A stretch of 10,434 bases of DNA from Oscillospiraceae bacterium. GTDB taxonomy: Bacteria > Bacillota > Clostridia > Oscillospirales > Ruminococcaceae. Shown in pieces: positions 1 through 5,220 of the stretch. Within the stretch, counting starts at the first letter, position 1. Each line of letters starts with the position of its first letter. Position numbers and translations under genes: made by a program. The DNA lies in the NCBI GenBank assembly GCA_019423445.1, contig JAHZBJ010000069.1, forward strand, positions 1 through 10,434. The letters are read 5' to 3'. The notes below the pieces were generated by a model. That model saw only the letters and a list, made by a program, of their open reading frames with translations. It was not told where the DNA came from and did not search any database.

Positions 1-1056
1 GAGAACGGCCAGGACGTCGGCGATGCTGACGTAGACCACTCCAACGCCCACCATGATTACCCAGGAAAACTGCTTGGCGAAGAAGCCTTGAAGATCCCGG
101 GCGCCCTCTCTCAGACTGTCGGGGATGAGGTTCAGCATACTGCTTACAGCCAGGAGAATCACCATCCAGGCAAAGGCGTGGATGGAAACGCCGAAGATTT
201 TGGGGAGGACCTTGCTCAGCAGCTCTCCCAGGATGTAGTAGCCGGTGGCCAGGACAAAACCGGCGGCTACGCTCCGCTGATCCGCTTTGCCCCCGGCGCT
301 TTCGGTGACATCCTCAACAGCTTCCCGCCGGGACAGGCGGCCGTTGCCGCAGAAGCGGGGGAACAGCTTCCCCACCTTGTTCATCACCGCTCCCATGATA
401 ATGGACATCACCAGGGCCAGGGTGAGAATGGGTACCGCCACAGTGAGAAAATCGGAAGCGGGCCCCATGCCGGAGGATTCATAGATCTGGGACATGGGGA
501 CGGCGCCTGCGCCGGTGCCGGGCCCCATAATGGGCAGGAAATAGTAGAGGAGCACCTCTTCAGGGGTCTTGCCGAAGAACATCCCCCCGAGACAGCCCAG
601 AAGAGCTGCGCCCACCACTCCCGCCAGGACGGTGGGAATATAGCCCAGGAAGGACTTAAGAAGGATGCGCCGGTCAATGGAAAGGATGCTGCCGGTAATG
701 AGCACCGCCGCGAAGAAGGTGATAAAATCGGTGGTCTGCATCAGGCTGGAAATGGATGTGACGGTACTTTCGCTGAGAAGGTTCCAATATACCAGGGCGG
801 AACCTCCCAGAAGGGCCAGCAGGGTGCCGCCCCCGAAGTAATCCTTCCAGATGGGGAGACGGTCGCCGATTTCCCCCATGATGATGCCGATGATGAACAT
901 GACGCCGATGGAGCCGATCATGGACTGGGGCACCACCCCCAGGATGTTGGCAGCCTCCGCCACCACGGCTACAATGGCGAAAAGGTAAACAGGGATCCCG
1001 AACAATTTATAGCCCAGGATCTTGTTCCGGTTGATCCGGTCCATGAAGTTTTCCAA
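1..1056 (-). CDS. 2-hydroxycarboxylate transporter family (citrate/malate-type symporter), 3' end cut off
   Basis: Integral membrane carrier that probably imports a 2-hydroxycarboxylate such as citrate or malate with Na+ or H+. The window shows 352 residues in one open frame reaching base 1; family members run to about 430-450, so the C-terminal part lies outside. Family marks include the N-terminal stretch GVMFIIGIIMGEIGDRLP (residues 51-68), a glycine-rich reentrant-loop motif GPGTGAGAVPMSQIY (178-192) resembling the GGxG loop of CitS-type carriers, and IHAFAWM (292-298). Hydrophobic segments alternate throughout. The start is TTG at 1056, preceded by AGGAGG with 8 bases between; the first ATG (1044) is too far from that site. 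The gene diverges from a LysR regulator, which probably controls it. The family is fairly sure; the substrate and coupling ion are inferred from the family only. Confidence 0.87.
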   Translation of the reverse strand, partial: MENFMDRINRNKILGYKLFGIPVYLFAIVAVVAEAANILGVVPQSMIGSIGVMFIIGIIMGEIGDRLPIWKDYFGGGTLLALLGGSALVYWNLLSESTVTSISSLMQTTDFITFFAAVLITGSILSIDRRILLKSFLGYIPTVLAGVVGAALLGCLGGMFFGKTPEEVLLYYFLPIMGPGTGAGAVPMSQIYESSGMGPASDFLTVAVPILTLALVMSIIMGAVMNKVGKLFPRFCGNGRLSRREAVEDVTESAGGKADQRSVAAGFVLATGYYILGELLSKVLPKIFGVSIHAFAWMVILLAVSSMLNLIPDSLREGARDLQGFFAKQFSWVIMVGVGVVYVSIADVLAVL

Positions 1057-1064
1057 AGCAATAC

Positions 1065-1070
1065 CCTCCT
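1065..1070 (-). promoter_or_regulatory. Ribosome binding site that fixes a TTG start
   Basis: AGGAGG on the minus strand, 8 bases before TTG at 1056-1054. No in-frame ATG lies at a workable distance, so translation of the carboxylate transporter very likely begins at TTG. Confidence 0.8.
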
Positions 1071-1089
1071 TTTCATTTTGCCTCTGCCC

Positions 1090-1117
1090 TTGCTTTTGGG
1101 CACGATCTCAGTATAAT
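1090..1117 (+). promoter_or_regulatory. Promoter of the LysR-type regulator
   Basis: Plus-strand -35-like TTGCTT (1090-1095) and perfect -10 TATAAT (1112-1117), 16 bases apart. The expected transcript start is near 1124, leaving a leader of about 67 bases that runs through the inverted repeat at 1141-1161. It shares bases with the opposing promoter. Confidence 0.5.
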
Positions 1118-1138
1118 GAAAAGAGAAACATTTGTCTA
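1110..1138 (-). promoter_or_regulatory. Promoter of the 2-hydroxycarboxylate transporter
   Basis: Minus-strand -35 TAGACA (1138-1133) and -10 TATACT (1115-1110) with 17 bases between. The predicted start of transcription is near 1103, giving a leader of about 47 bases. It overlaps the opposite-facing promoter of the LysR gene, so the two probably compete or are switched together. Confidence 0.6.
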
Positions 1139-1140
1139 AG

Positions 1141-1161
1141 TGATGATTTCTATTATTATCA
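1141..1161. promoter_or_regulatory. Inverted repeat, candidate LysR-type operator
   Basis: TGATGAT (1141-1147) and ATTATCA (1155-1161) form an imperfect dyad (6 of 7 positions) around a 7-base AT-rich centre, and contain T-N11-A spacings typical of LysR-family sites. Relative to the minus-strand promoter it lies just upstream of the -35 box, where an activator would touch polymerase. Relative to the LysR promoter it lies downstream of the start, where binding would repress. This is the usual LysR layout: activate the neighbour, repress self. Binding is inferred. Confidence 0.5.
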
Positions 1162-1190
1162 TTTGTATATCCTATTAAAAGGAGGCGGCT

Positions 1191-2099
1191 ATGGAATTCC
1201 GGGATTTGGAGTATGTCGCAGCTGTGGCCCGGTGCCAGAGCGTCACCCAGGCCGCTCGGGAACTGGGAATCACCCAGCCCTCTCTCAGCAGCTACATCAA
1301 GAATCTGGAGAAACGCCTGGGGACACCGGTCTTTGAGCGGGTGGGGAAGCGGTTTGTGCCCACCTGGGCCGGGCAGCGGATGGTGGAAGAGGGCCGGGAG
1401 CTGCTCCTGCGGCGGCAACAGATCCAGGAGGAGATCCGGGGCATTGCCAAAGGGGACCGGGGGAAGCTTCGCCTGGGCTTCCCCATCCTCCGGGGGATCT
1501 CCCTGCTGCCTGCCACTCTGCCGGCCTTCCGGCAGCTCTACCCCAACGTGGAGCTGGCATTTTATGAGGAGGATGCTTCCAGGCTGGATGAACTGGTCCT
1601 TTCCGGGGAGGTGGACCTGGCCTTTTTCAACCGCCCGGTGGATAACGAAAGCATGGAGTACCAGATCATCAGCCGGGAAGAGATTGTCTTGTGCACCCAC
1701 GACAAGGATCCTTTGATCCGCAAGGCCCATCCCCGCCAGGGCTGCAAATACCCTTGGCTGGATATCCGCCTCTGCAAAGACGAGCCCTTTATTCTCAACT
1801 ATCCAGAGCAGCGCACCACCCAGATTGCCGACCATATCTTCTGCCAGGCGGGATTCCGGCCCAAGGTGGCCCTGCAGGTCCGCAGCCTCATGACCACCGT
1901 CAGCCTTTCCGCCCTGGGGTACGGTATGAGCTTCGCCTCGGAGAAGTACCCCACTCAGATGTGCATCGGGAAGAAGCCTGCGGTCCTCTCCATTGGGGAG
2001 CCGGTGGTGATGATGAACCTGGTGGCGGCCTATCGCCGGGGGGCGCCTCTGGCTCCCTACACCAGGGATTTCATCGAAATCGCCAAGGAACTATACTAA
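1191..2099 (+). CDS. LysR-family transcriptional regulator
   Basis: DNA-binding regulator of 302 residues, the usual LysR length. The winged helix-turn-helix occupies residues 1-60, with the helix-turn-helix at about 18-43 (SVTQAARELGITQPSLSSYI). A linker helix rich in Glu and Arg follows (about 58-88), then the periplasmic-binding-protein-like effector domain (about 92-295). The start ATG has AGGAGG 5 bases upstream. It is transcribed away from the 2-hydroxycarboxylate transporter with only 134 bases between start codons, so it probably senses the transported acid or a product and controls that gene. It probably acts as a tetramer in the cytoplasm and represses itself. The family is certain; the effector and target are inferred from position. 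Confidence 0.95.
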   Translation: MEFRDLEYVAAVARCQSVTQAARELGITQPSLSSYIKNLEKRLGTPVFERVGKRFVPTWAGQRMVEEGRELLLRRQQIQEEIRGIAKGDRGKLRLGFPILRGISLLPATLPAFRQLYPNVELAFYEEDASRLDELVLSGEVDLAFFNRPVDNESMEYQIISREEIVLCTHDKDPLIRKAHPRQGCKYPWLDIRLCKDEPFILNYPEQRTTQIADHIFCQAGFRPKVALQVRSLMTTVSLSALGYGMSFASEKYPTQMCIGKKPAVLSIGEPVVMMNLVAAYRRGAPLAPYTRDFIEIAKELY

Positions 2100-2162
2100 T
2101 ATTCCGGATGGGTAAAATCACGAAAAAAACGAAGAAAGTTTGTAAGAAAAAACGAAAAAGCA

Positions 2163-2198
2163 AAAGCCTCCTTTCCCGTTTTCCGGGGAGGAGGCTTT
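2163..2198 (-). terminator. Intrinsic terminator, mainly for the minus-strand phospholipase-like gene
   Basis: Perfect 10-bp outer stem AAAGCCTCCT (2163-2172) with AGGAGGCTTT (2189-2198), plus an inner CCC/GGG pairing. On the minus strand it is followed by a long T-rich run (about 2165 down to 2118). On the plus strand only three T follow, so it would serve the LysR transcript weakly. It lies about 140 bases beyond the stop of the minus-strand gene. I see no gene in 2100-2338. Confidence 0.7.
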
Positions 2199-2338
2199 AA
2201 AAATGAAAAAAATTGATGAAAACGGGACCTTGCCTTTCAGCAGGTTGCGGGGAAGGAGAAAAGGACAGGTTCTGCAGCAGGGGAGGGGGGCCGCGGGGAC
2301 GCTGGCCTGGGGAATCCTCTTAAGACTTCCCAGGGCCC

Positions 2339-3238
2339 TCAGGAACGCCGGAACCCGGAGAAGTTCATCCCGCCCAGGGGAAGAGGCTGCAGGTCCTTCG
2401 CCGCAGCCCGATCCCGCAGGGTATCCATTAGAGGGAGGAGATCCCGGCGGGCGGCTTCCAGCAGTTCCGGCACCGTTTCGGTCCGCCGGGCGCCGTTCCG
2501 GGGGTCGGTCCAAGGGGTGCGTCCCAGGTTCAAACTGTCCCACCGGGGGGATTGGCCCTTCATGTGGCCGGTGAGCTGGCCCCGCCGGCCCAGCACTGCT
2601 TCGGCGCCCCGGGCAGCCGTCCGGAGGGGCTGGCCGCCGTGGAAGATCAGTTTCTGGACAAAGGCCATACTCTCCAGAGACCGGACCGCTTCCTGAGGGG
2701 GCAGGGACAGGCCGAAGGCCTCCCAGGCCCCGGCGGAGAGCATCCCGGCGATGGTCTCTTTCTGCCAGGGCTCCAGATACATCCCCTGGGAGGGGTTCAT
2801 CCGGGTCACCGGCTGGCGGTGGACCAGAAGATAGAGGTCAGTATCCATGTCGGTTTCCACCTGGTAGTGGAGGGCGTTGCCGGTGGCGCCGGGAATCAGC
2901 CGGGCCATCTCCTTCTGCTTGGCCAGGACGTAGGGATGTACCGTGCGGTCCAGGACATAGTGGGCCAGGAATCCCCAGAGCCAGGCGGCAGCGGTGTCCC
3001 TGGGGGGGCCGGAGAGGCGTCCCAGTTGGCGAACCATGGCCTGGAAAAGCTTCTCTGGAGGGGCCTGGTGCATCCGGCTGCCCACAGGGGAGGTGCCCCC
3101 GCGGAAGAAAAGAGGGTCCGGGCCCTGGAGGCCCCACTGCCAGGGGGCCAGCTCCCGGGGACCCGGGAGGATGTTCTGTACCTGGGGGGAGGGGAGAAGC
3201 TCCTCCCCGAAAATGCTGTGGACCGCGAAATCCGGCAT
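2339..3238 (-). CDS. Zinc-dependent phospholipase C family protein, no signal peptide
   Basis: Protein of 299 residues whose N-terminal half matches the zinc phospholipase C / alpha-toxin fold. The metal-ligand pattern is visible in order: His7, Asp41 (in GPDP), His57, His93-x3-Asp97, His101, and His124-x3-Glu128. These correspond to the H, D, H, HxxxD, H, HxxxE ligands of clostridial phospholipase C enzymes. Unlike those toxins it starts directly at MPDF with no signal peptide, so it lacks the mature N-terminal Trp ligand and should be cytoplasmic. The C-terminal third (about 200-299) is not recognised. ATG at 3238 follows AGGAGG with a normal spacer. It diverges from a UMF1 transporter. A fold with an intact metal site is well supported; phospholipase activity is not proven, and many such proteins are annotated only by this domain. 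Confidence 0.85.
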   Translation of the reverse strand: MPDFAVHSIFGEELLPSPQVQNILPGPRELAPWQWGLQGPDPLFFRGGTSPVGSRMHQAPPEKLFQAMVRQLGRLSGPPRDTAAAWLWGFLAHYVLDRTVHPYVLAKQKEMARLIPGATGNALHYQVETDMDTDLYLLVHRQPVTRMNPSQGMYLEPWQKETIAGMLSAGAWEAFGLSLPPQEAVRSLESMAFVQKLIFHGGQPLRTAARGAEAVLGRRGQLTGHMKGQSPRWDSLNLGRTPWTDPRNGARRTETVPELLEAARRDLLPLMDTLRDRAAAKDLQPLPLGGMNFSGFRRS

Positions 3239-3279
3239 ATGCGGCCCCTCCTTTCCGGTATGGGATGATGGATGAGGCT

Positions 3280-3288
3280 ATTGTACCA
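3280..3288 (-). promoter_or_regulatory. Extended -10 promoter of the phospholipase-like gene
   Basis: Minus-strand TGGTACAAT is an extended -10 (TGn then TACAAT), with no good -35. Transcription would start near 3273, about 35 bases before the ATG. Confidence 0.5.
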
Positions 3289-3331
3289 CTTTTGCAGAAA
3301 TTTTCCTATGTCCCGGAGCAAAAAAGTGGTA
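3284..3331. repeat. Inverted repeat joining the two divergent promoters
   Basis: TACCACTTTT (3284-3293) and AAAAGTGGTA (3322-3331) are exact inverted 10-mers, and each includes the TGGTA of an extended -10. The next bases, GC on either inner side, extend the symmetry after a small length difference in the A/T run. It may be a shared operator or two copies of the same promoter core. Confidence 0.55.
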
Positions 3332-3335
3332 TCAT
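3327..3335 (+). promoter_or_regulatory. Extended -10 promoter of the UMF1-type transporter
   Basis: Plus-strand TGGTATCAT is an extended -10 with no clear -35. It is the mirror of the minus-strand promoter 40 bases away. A start near 3342 would place the hairpin at 3346-3366 at the very 5' end of the mRNA. Confidence 0.5.
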
Positions 3336-3345
3336 AAAAAAGAGT

Positions 3346-3366
3346 CCCCCGGGTTGTTCCCAGGGG
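3346..3366 (+). other. Hairpin at the 5' end of the UMF1 transporter leader
   Basis: CCCC (3346-3349) pairs with GGGG (3363-3366) and GGG (3351-3353) with CCC (3359-3361), with one mismatch between and a TTGTT loop. No T run follows, so it is not a terminator. It may protect the 5' end of the mRNA. Confidence 0.4.
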
Positions 3367-3410
3367 TGTGTGATGAAAGTGCCGTGGAGCATTCCCAACT
3401 TCGCTGAAAA

Positions 3411-3415
3411 AGGAG
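3411..3415 (+). promoter_or_regulatory. Ribosome binding site that fixes a GTG start
   Basis: AGGAG, 9 bases before GTG at 3425. The in-frame TGA at 3416-3418 between the two leaves GTG as the only possible start near the conserved N-terminus. Confidence 0.75.
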
Positions 3416-3424
3416 TGACCCCCT

Positions 3425-4651
3425 GTGGAGGGAAAACAACGCCTGACCCAAACAGAAAAAAGCTGGATCCTGTACGATGTGGCCAACTCGGCCTTTACCA
3501 TGCTGGTGTCCACCACCATTCCTCTCTTCTTTGCTCAGTTGGTGGAGGAAGCGGGAATGGACGGCGCCACCGCCTCGGGGCTGTGGGGCCTGGTCACCGC
3601 CGCGGCTGTCCTGATTCTGGCGGTTCTCTCCCCCATCCTGGGGGCCATGGCCGACTACCGGGGGATGAAGAAAAAGCTCTTTGCCGCCTTCCTGATCCTG
3701 GGCCTTCTGGGAGCGGTGGGCCTGGCCTGCACCACCAACTGGCTCTGGTTTCTGTGGATCTTTGTGGTGGCCAGAGTGGGGTATTCCGCCTGCAACGTCT
3801 TTTATGACTCCATGCTCACCGATGTCACCACCGACCAGCGGATGGATATGGTCTCCTCCCACGGCTACGCCTGGGGGTATGTGGGGTCCTGCATCCCCTT
3901 TATCGCCGGCATCGCCGTCCTCTTTGTCACCGGGATGTCGGTGCGGGGGTTCCAGATTTCCTTCCTCATTACCGCCGCCTGGTGGCTCCTTCTGGCCATC
4001 CCTCTGTTGAAAAATGTCCGCCAGATCCACTATCTGGAGGGCCGCCCCGAGAGCCCCGGAAAAATCTTCCGCCAGGTAGGGGCAACCTTTCAAAAGATCC
4101 GGAAACAGAAGAAGCTGCTTTATTATATCCTGGGGTATTTCTGCTACATTGACGGGGTCTATACCATCATTTCCATGGCCACCAGCTATGGCAACGAGCT
4201 GGGTATCGACACCGTCCAGATGATCCTGGCCCTGCTTCTCACCCAGTTTGTGGCCTTCCCCTGCGCCATCGCCAGCGGGGTCCTGGCCCGGAAGTATGGC
4301 CCCCTGCGCCTCATCAAAGCCTTTATCCTGATGTATATCGCCATCTGCCTCTTTGGATACCAGCTGGACCAGGTCTGGGAGTTCTGGGTCCTGGCGGTGG
4401 CAGTGGGGATCTGCCAGGGGGGAATCCAGGCTCTTTCCCGCTCCTATTATGGCAAGCTCATCCCCAAGGAGGAGTCCAACGAGTACTTCGGCTTCTTTGA
4501 CATCTTCGGGAAGTTTGCCGACTTTATGGGGCCCATGATCATCTCCTTCTGCGCCCTGACCCTGGGGTCCTCCACCTATGGCATTCTGGCCCTGGTGGTG
4601 CTGTTTGTCCTGGGTTACCTTCTGGTCCGCCGCTCCGAGAAGGAGGACTGA
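3425..4651 (+). CDS. Major facilitator transporter, UMF1 / Atg22-like family
   Basis: Polytopic membrane protein of 408 residues with about twelve hydrophobic segments, the expected size for a bacterial UMF1 protein. The signature WILYDVANSAF (residues 14-24) and the later NVFYDSMLTDV match the family, related to the yeast vacuolar effluxer Atg22. Bacterial members have no firmly assigned substrate, so transport of small metabolites is all that can be said. The start is GTG at 3425: AGGAG lies at 3411-3415, 9 bases upstream, and an in-frame TGA at 3416-3418 rules out any earlier start. It ends 3 bases before the stop codon of the convergent small gene. Its terminator (4803-4835) lies inside that gene. 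Confidence 0.9.
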   Translation: MEGKQRLTQTEKSWILYDVANSAFTMLVSTTIPLFFAQLVEEAGMDGATASGLWGLVTAAAVLILAVLSPILGAMADYRGMKKKLFAAFLILGLLGAVGLACTTNWLWFLWIFVVARVGYSACNVFYDSMLTDVTTDQRMDMVSSHGYAWGYVGSCIPFIAGIAVLFVTGMSVRGFQISFLITAAWWLLLAIPLLKNVRQIHYLEGRPESPGKIFRQVGATFQKIRKQKKLLYYILGYFCYIDGVYTIISMATSYGNELGIDTVQMILALLLTQFVAFPCAIASGVLARKYGPLRLIKAFILMYIAICLFGYQLDQVWEFWVLAVAVGICQGGIQALSRSYYGKLIPKEESNEYFGFFDIFGKFADFMGPMIISFCALTLGSSTYGILALVVLFVLGYLLVRRSEKED

Positions 4652-4654
4652 CCG

Positions 4655-4861
4655 CTATCGCCGGAGAAGCCCCAAAAGGGCTTCCAGCCCTTCTGTGGGC
4701 AGTTCCCAGAGACAGCAGGCCCCGGCCAGGAGCAGCTGGTGGGCCGCCTTTGGCAGTCCCCAGCCCCACCGGAGCCAGAGCATTCCCGCTGCCACAGCTG
4801 TGAAAAGCGCCGCCCAGGAAGGGCGGCGCTTTTTTGACCCTTTTGCTCCTGGCCGTTCCAT
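4655..4861 (-). CDS. Small predicted membrane protein, 68 residues
   Basis: Not a recognised family. The frame encodes a basic N-terminus (ERPGAKGSKKRRP), then two hydrophobic stretches, AALFTAVAAGMLWLRWGWG (about residues 16-34) and AAHQLLLAGACCLWELP (about 38-54), so it is probably a two-helix inner-membrane protein with a cytoplasmic basic tail. Support for a real gene: AGGAGG 7 bases before ATG at 4861, a near-consensus promoter upstream (4929-4901), codon choice like its neighbours (many CTG, CTC and GCC), and an end that stops 3 bases short of the convergent transporter gene. Odd point: the terminator hairpin of that transporter is embedded in codons of this gene around residues 10-20. 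It diverges from a ribbon-helix-helix gene, which could regulate it. Function unknown. Confidence 0.6.
   Translation of the reverse strand: MERPGAKGSKKRRPSWAALFTAVAAGMLWLRWGWGLPKAAHQLLLAGACCLWELPTEGLEALLGLLRR
4803..4835 (+). terminator. Intrinsic terminator of the UMF1 transporter gene
   Basis: Perfect 13-bp stem AAAAGCGCCGCCC (4803-4815) with GGGCGGCGCTTTT (4821-4833), loop AGGAA, ending in a run of six T on the plus strand. It lies about 150 bases past the transporter stop codon and inside the antisense small membrane protein gene. On the minus strand only four T follow, so read-through in that direction is plausible. Confidence 0.85.
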
Positions 4862-4875
4862 AGAGGACCCTCCTG

Positions 4876-4922
4876 AATACAAGATAAATACAATATGTTT
4901 ATAATATATATTTCTTGTATTT
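4876..4922. repeat. AATACAA repeats around the small-gene promoter, candidate operator
   Basis: AATACAA occurs at 4876-4882 and again at 4887-4893, exactly 11 bases apart, about one helical turn. The inverse TTGTATT is at 4915-4921. The second and third copies extend to an 8-bp dyad, AAATACAA (4886-4893) and TTGTATTT (4915-4922), centred on the -10 box of the minus-strand promoter. Short repeats at one-turn spacing suit a ribbon-helix-helix protein, and the gene next door encodes one. Binding is inferred. Confidence 0.45.
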
Positions 4923-4929
4923 TTGCCAA
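4901..4929 (-). promoter_or_regulatory. Promoter of the small membrane protein
   Basis: Minus-strand -35 TTGGCA (4929-4924), 17-base spacer, -10 TATTAT (4906-4901). The predicted start near 4894 gives a leader of about 33 bases containing AGGAGG. This is close to consensus and strengthens the case for the short gene. Confidence 0.6.
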
Positions 4930-4970
4930 GATTTGTCCTGTAAAATAAGGATAAGACAGGGGGCGAAGAA

Positions 4971-5135
4971 ATGTTCAAGATCAAGGCAGACTATACCGAC
5001 TACAAAAATAAAACCTTCCGGCTTCCGGTGGAGATTATCAGCATCTTGGAGGAGGAAGCGGTGAAAAACAACACCTCTCTGAACAAGGTGGTGATCCAGT
5101 GCTTGGAGTACGCCATCCAAAATCTGGAGAAATAA
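4971..5135 (+). CDS. Small ribbon-helix-helix (Arc/CopG-like) DNA-binding protein, 54 residues
   Basis: Reads MFKIKADYTDYKNKTFRLPV at the start. The pattern fits a ribbon-helix-helix fold: strand KTFRLPVEI (residues 14-22), helix A SILEEEAVKNN (24-34), a turn with TSLNKV, and helix B KVVIQCLEYAIQNL (39-52). Such proteins dimerise through the strand, which inserts in the DNA major groove, and usually repress their own or neighbouring promoters. It is too short for most ORF cut-offs but has a start preceded by a modest purine-rich site (GGGGGCGAAGAA), an acidic/basic pattern typical of the fold, and a strong terminator 4 bases after the stop. It diverges from the small membrane protein gene across an AT-rich region with repeats. 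It could be an orphan antitoxin-type repressor. The target is unknown. Confidence 0.8.
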   Translation: MFKIKADYTDYKNKTFRLPVEIISILEEEAVKNNTSLNKVVIQCLEYAIQNLEK

Positions 5136-5139
5136 ATGG

Positions 5140-5167
5140 AACAGGGCCTTGCGAAGGGCCCTGTTTT
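5140..5167 (+). terminator. Intrinsic terminator of the ribbon-helix-helix gene
   Basis: An 11-bp stem, AACAGGGCCTT (5140-5150) with the arm at 5155-5165 (one G-T pair), closed by a GCGA tetraloop of the stable GNRA type, then TTTTCTGTT. It begins 4 bases after the stop codon. Confidence 0.8.
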
Positions 5168-5176
5168 CTGTTACAC

Positions 5177-5184
5177 TGTATAAA
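5177..5184 (+). promoter_or_regulatory. Possible -10 element of the aminotransferase gene
   Basis: TGTATAAA lies about 37 bases before the ATG, just after the preceding terminator. TATAAA is a good -10 with TG directly before it, but no convincing -35 was found, so this is tentative. Confidence 0.3.
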
Positions 5185-5220
5185 AATACATCAAGTGGCA
5201 AGAAATGAGGGGATTCTGGA

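Noticed and set aside
88..1116. Long plus-strand open frame of 342 codons
   Set aside because: Antisense to the 2-hydroxycarboxylate transporter, rich in His, Gly and Asp without any domain pattern; long only because of GC-rich codon bias on the other strand.
2108..2200. Thirty-codon lysine-rich frame after the LysR gene
   Set aside because: No ribosome binding site. The A-rich codons are the antisense of the T tract of the minus-strand terminator, which explains the composition.
2203..2574. Plus-strand frame with AGGAGG 8 bases before its ATG
   Set aside because: The apparent ribosome binding site is the 3' arm of the terminator hairpin. The product is Gly/Arg/Pro-rich without motifs and runs antisense into the phospholipase-like gene.
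3346..3366. Leader hairpin as a riboswitch or attenuator
   Set aside because: A single short stem without alternative pairing, aptamer-like complexity or a T run; at most an mRNA 5'-end protector.
3265..3807. Plus-strand frame of 180 codons overlapping the UMF1 gene
   Set aside because: Overlaps the conserved N-terminus of the transporter in another frame and runs through the promoter and leader; no recognisable product.
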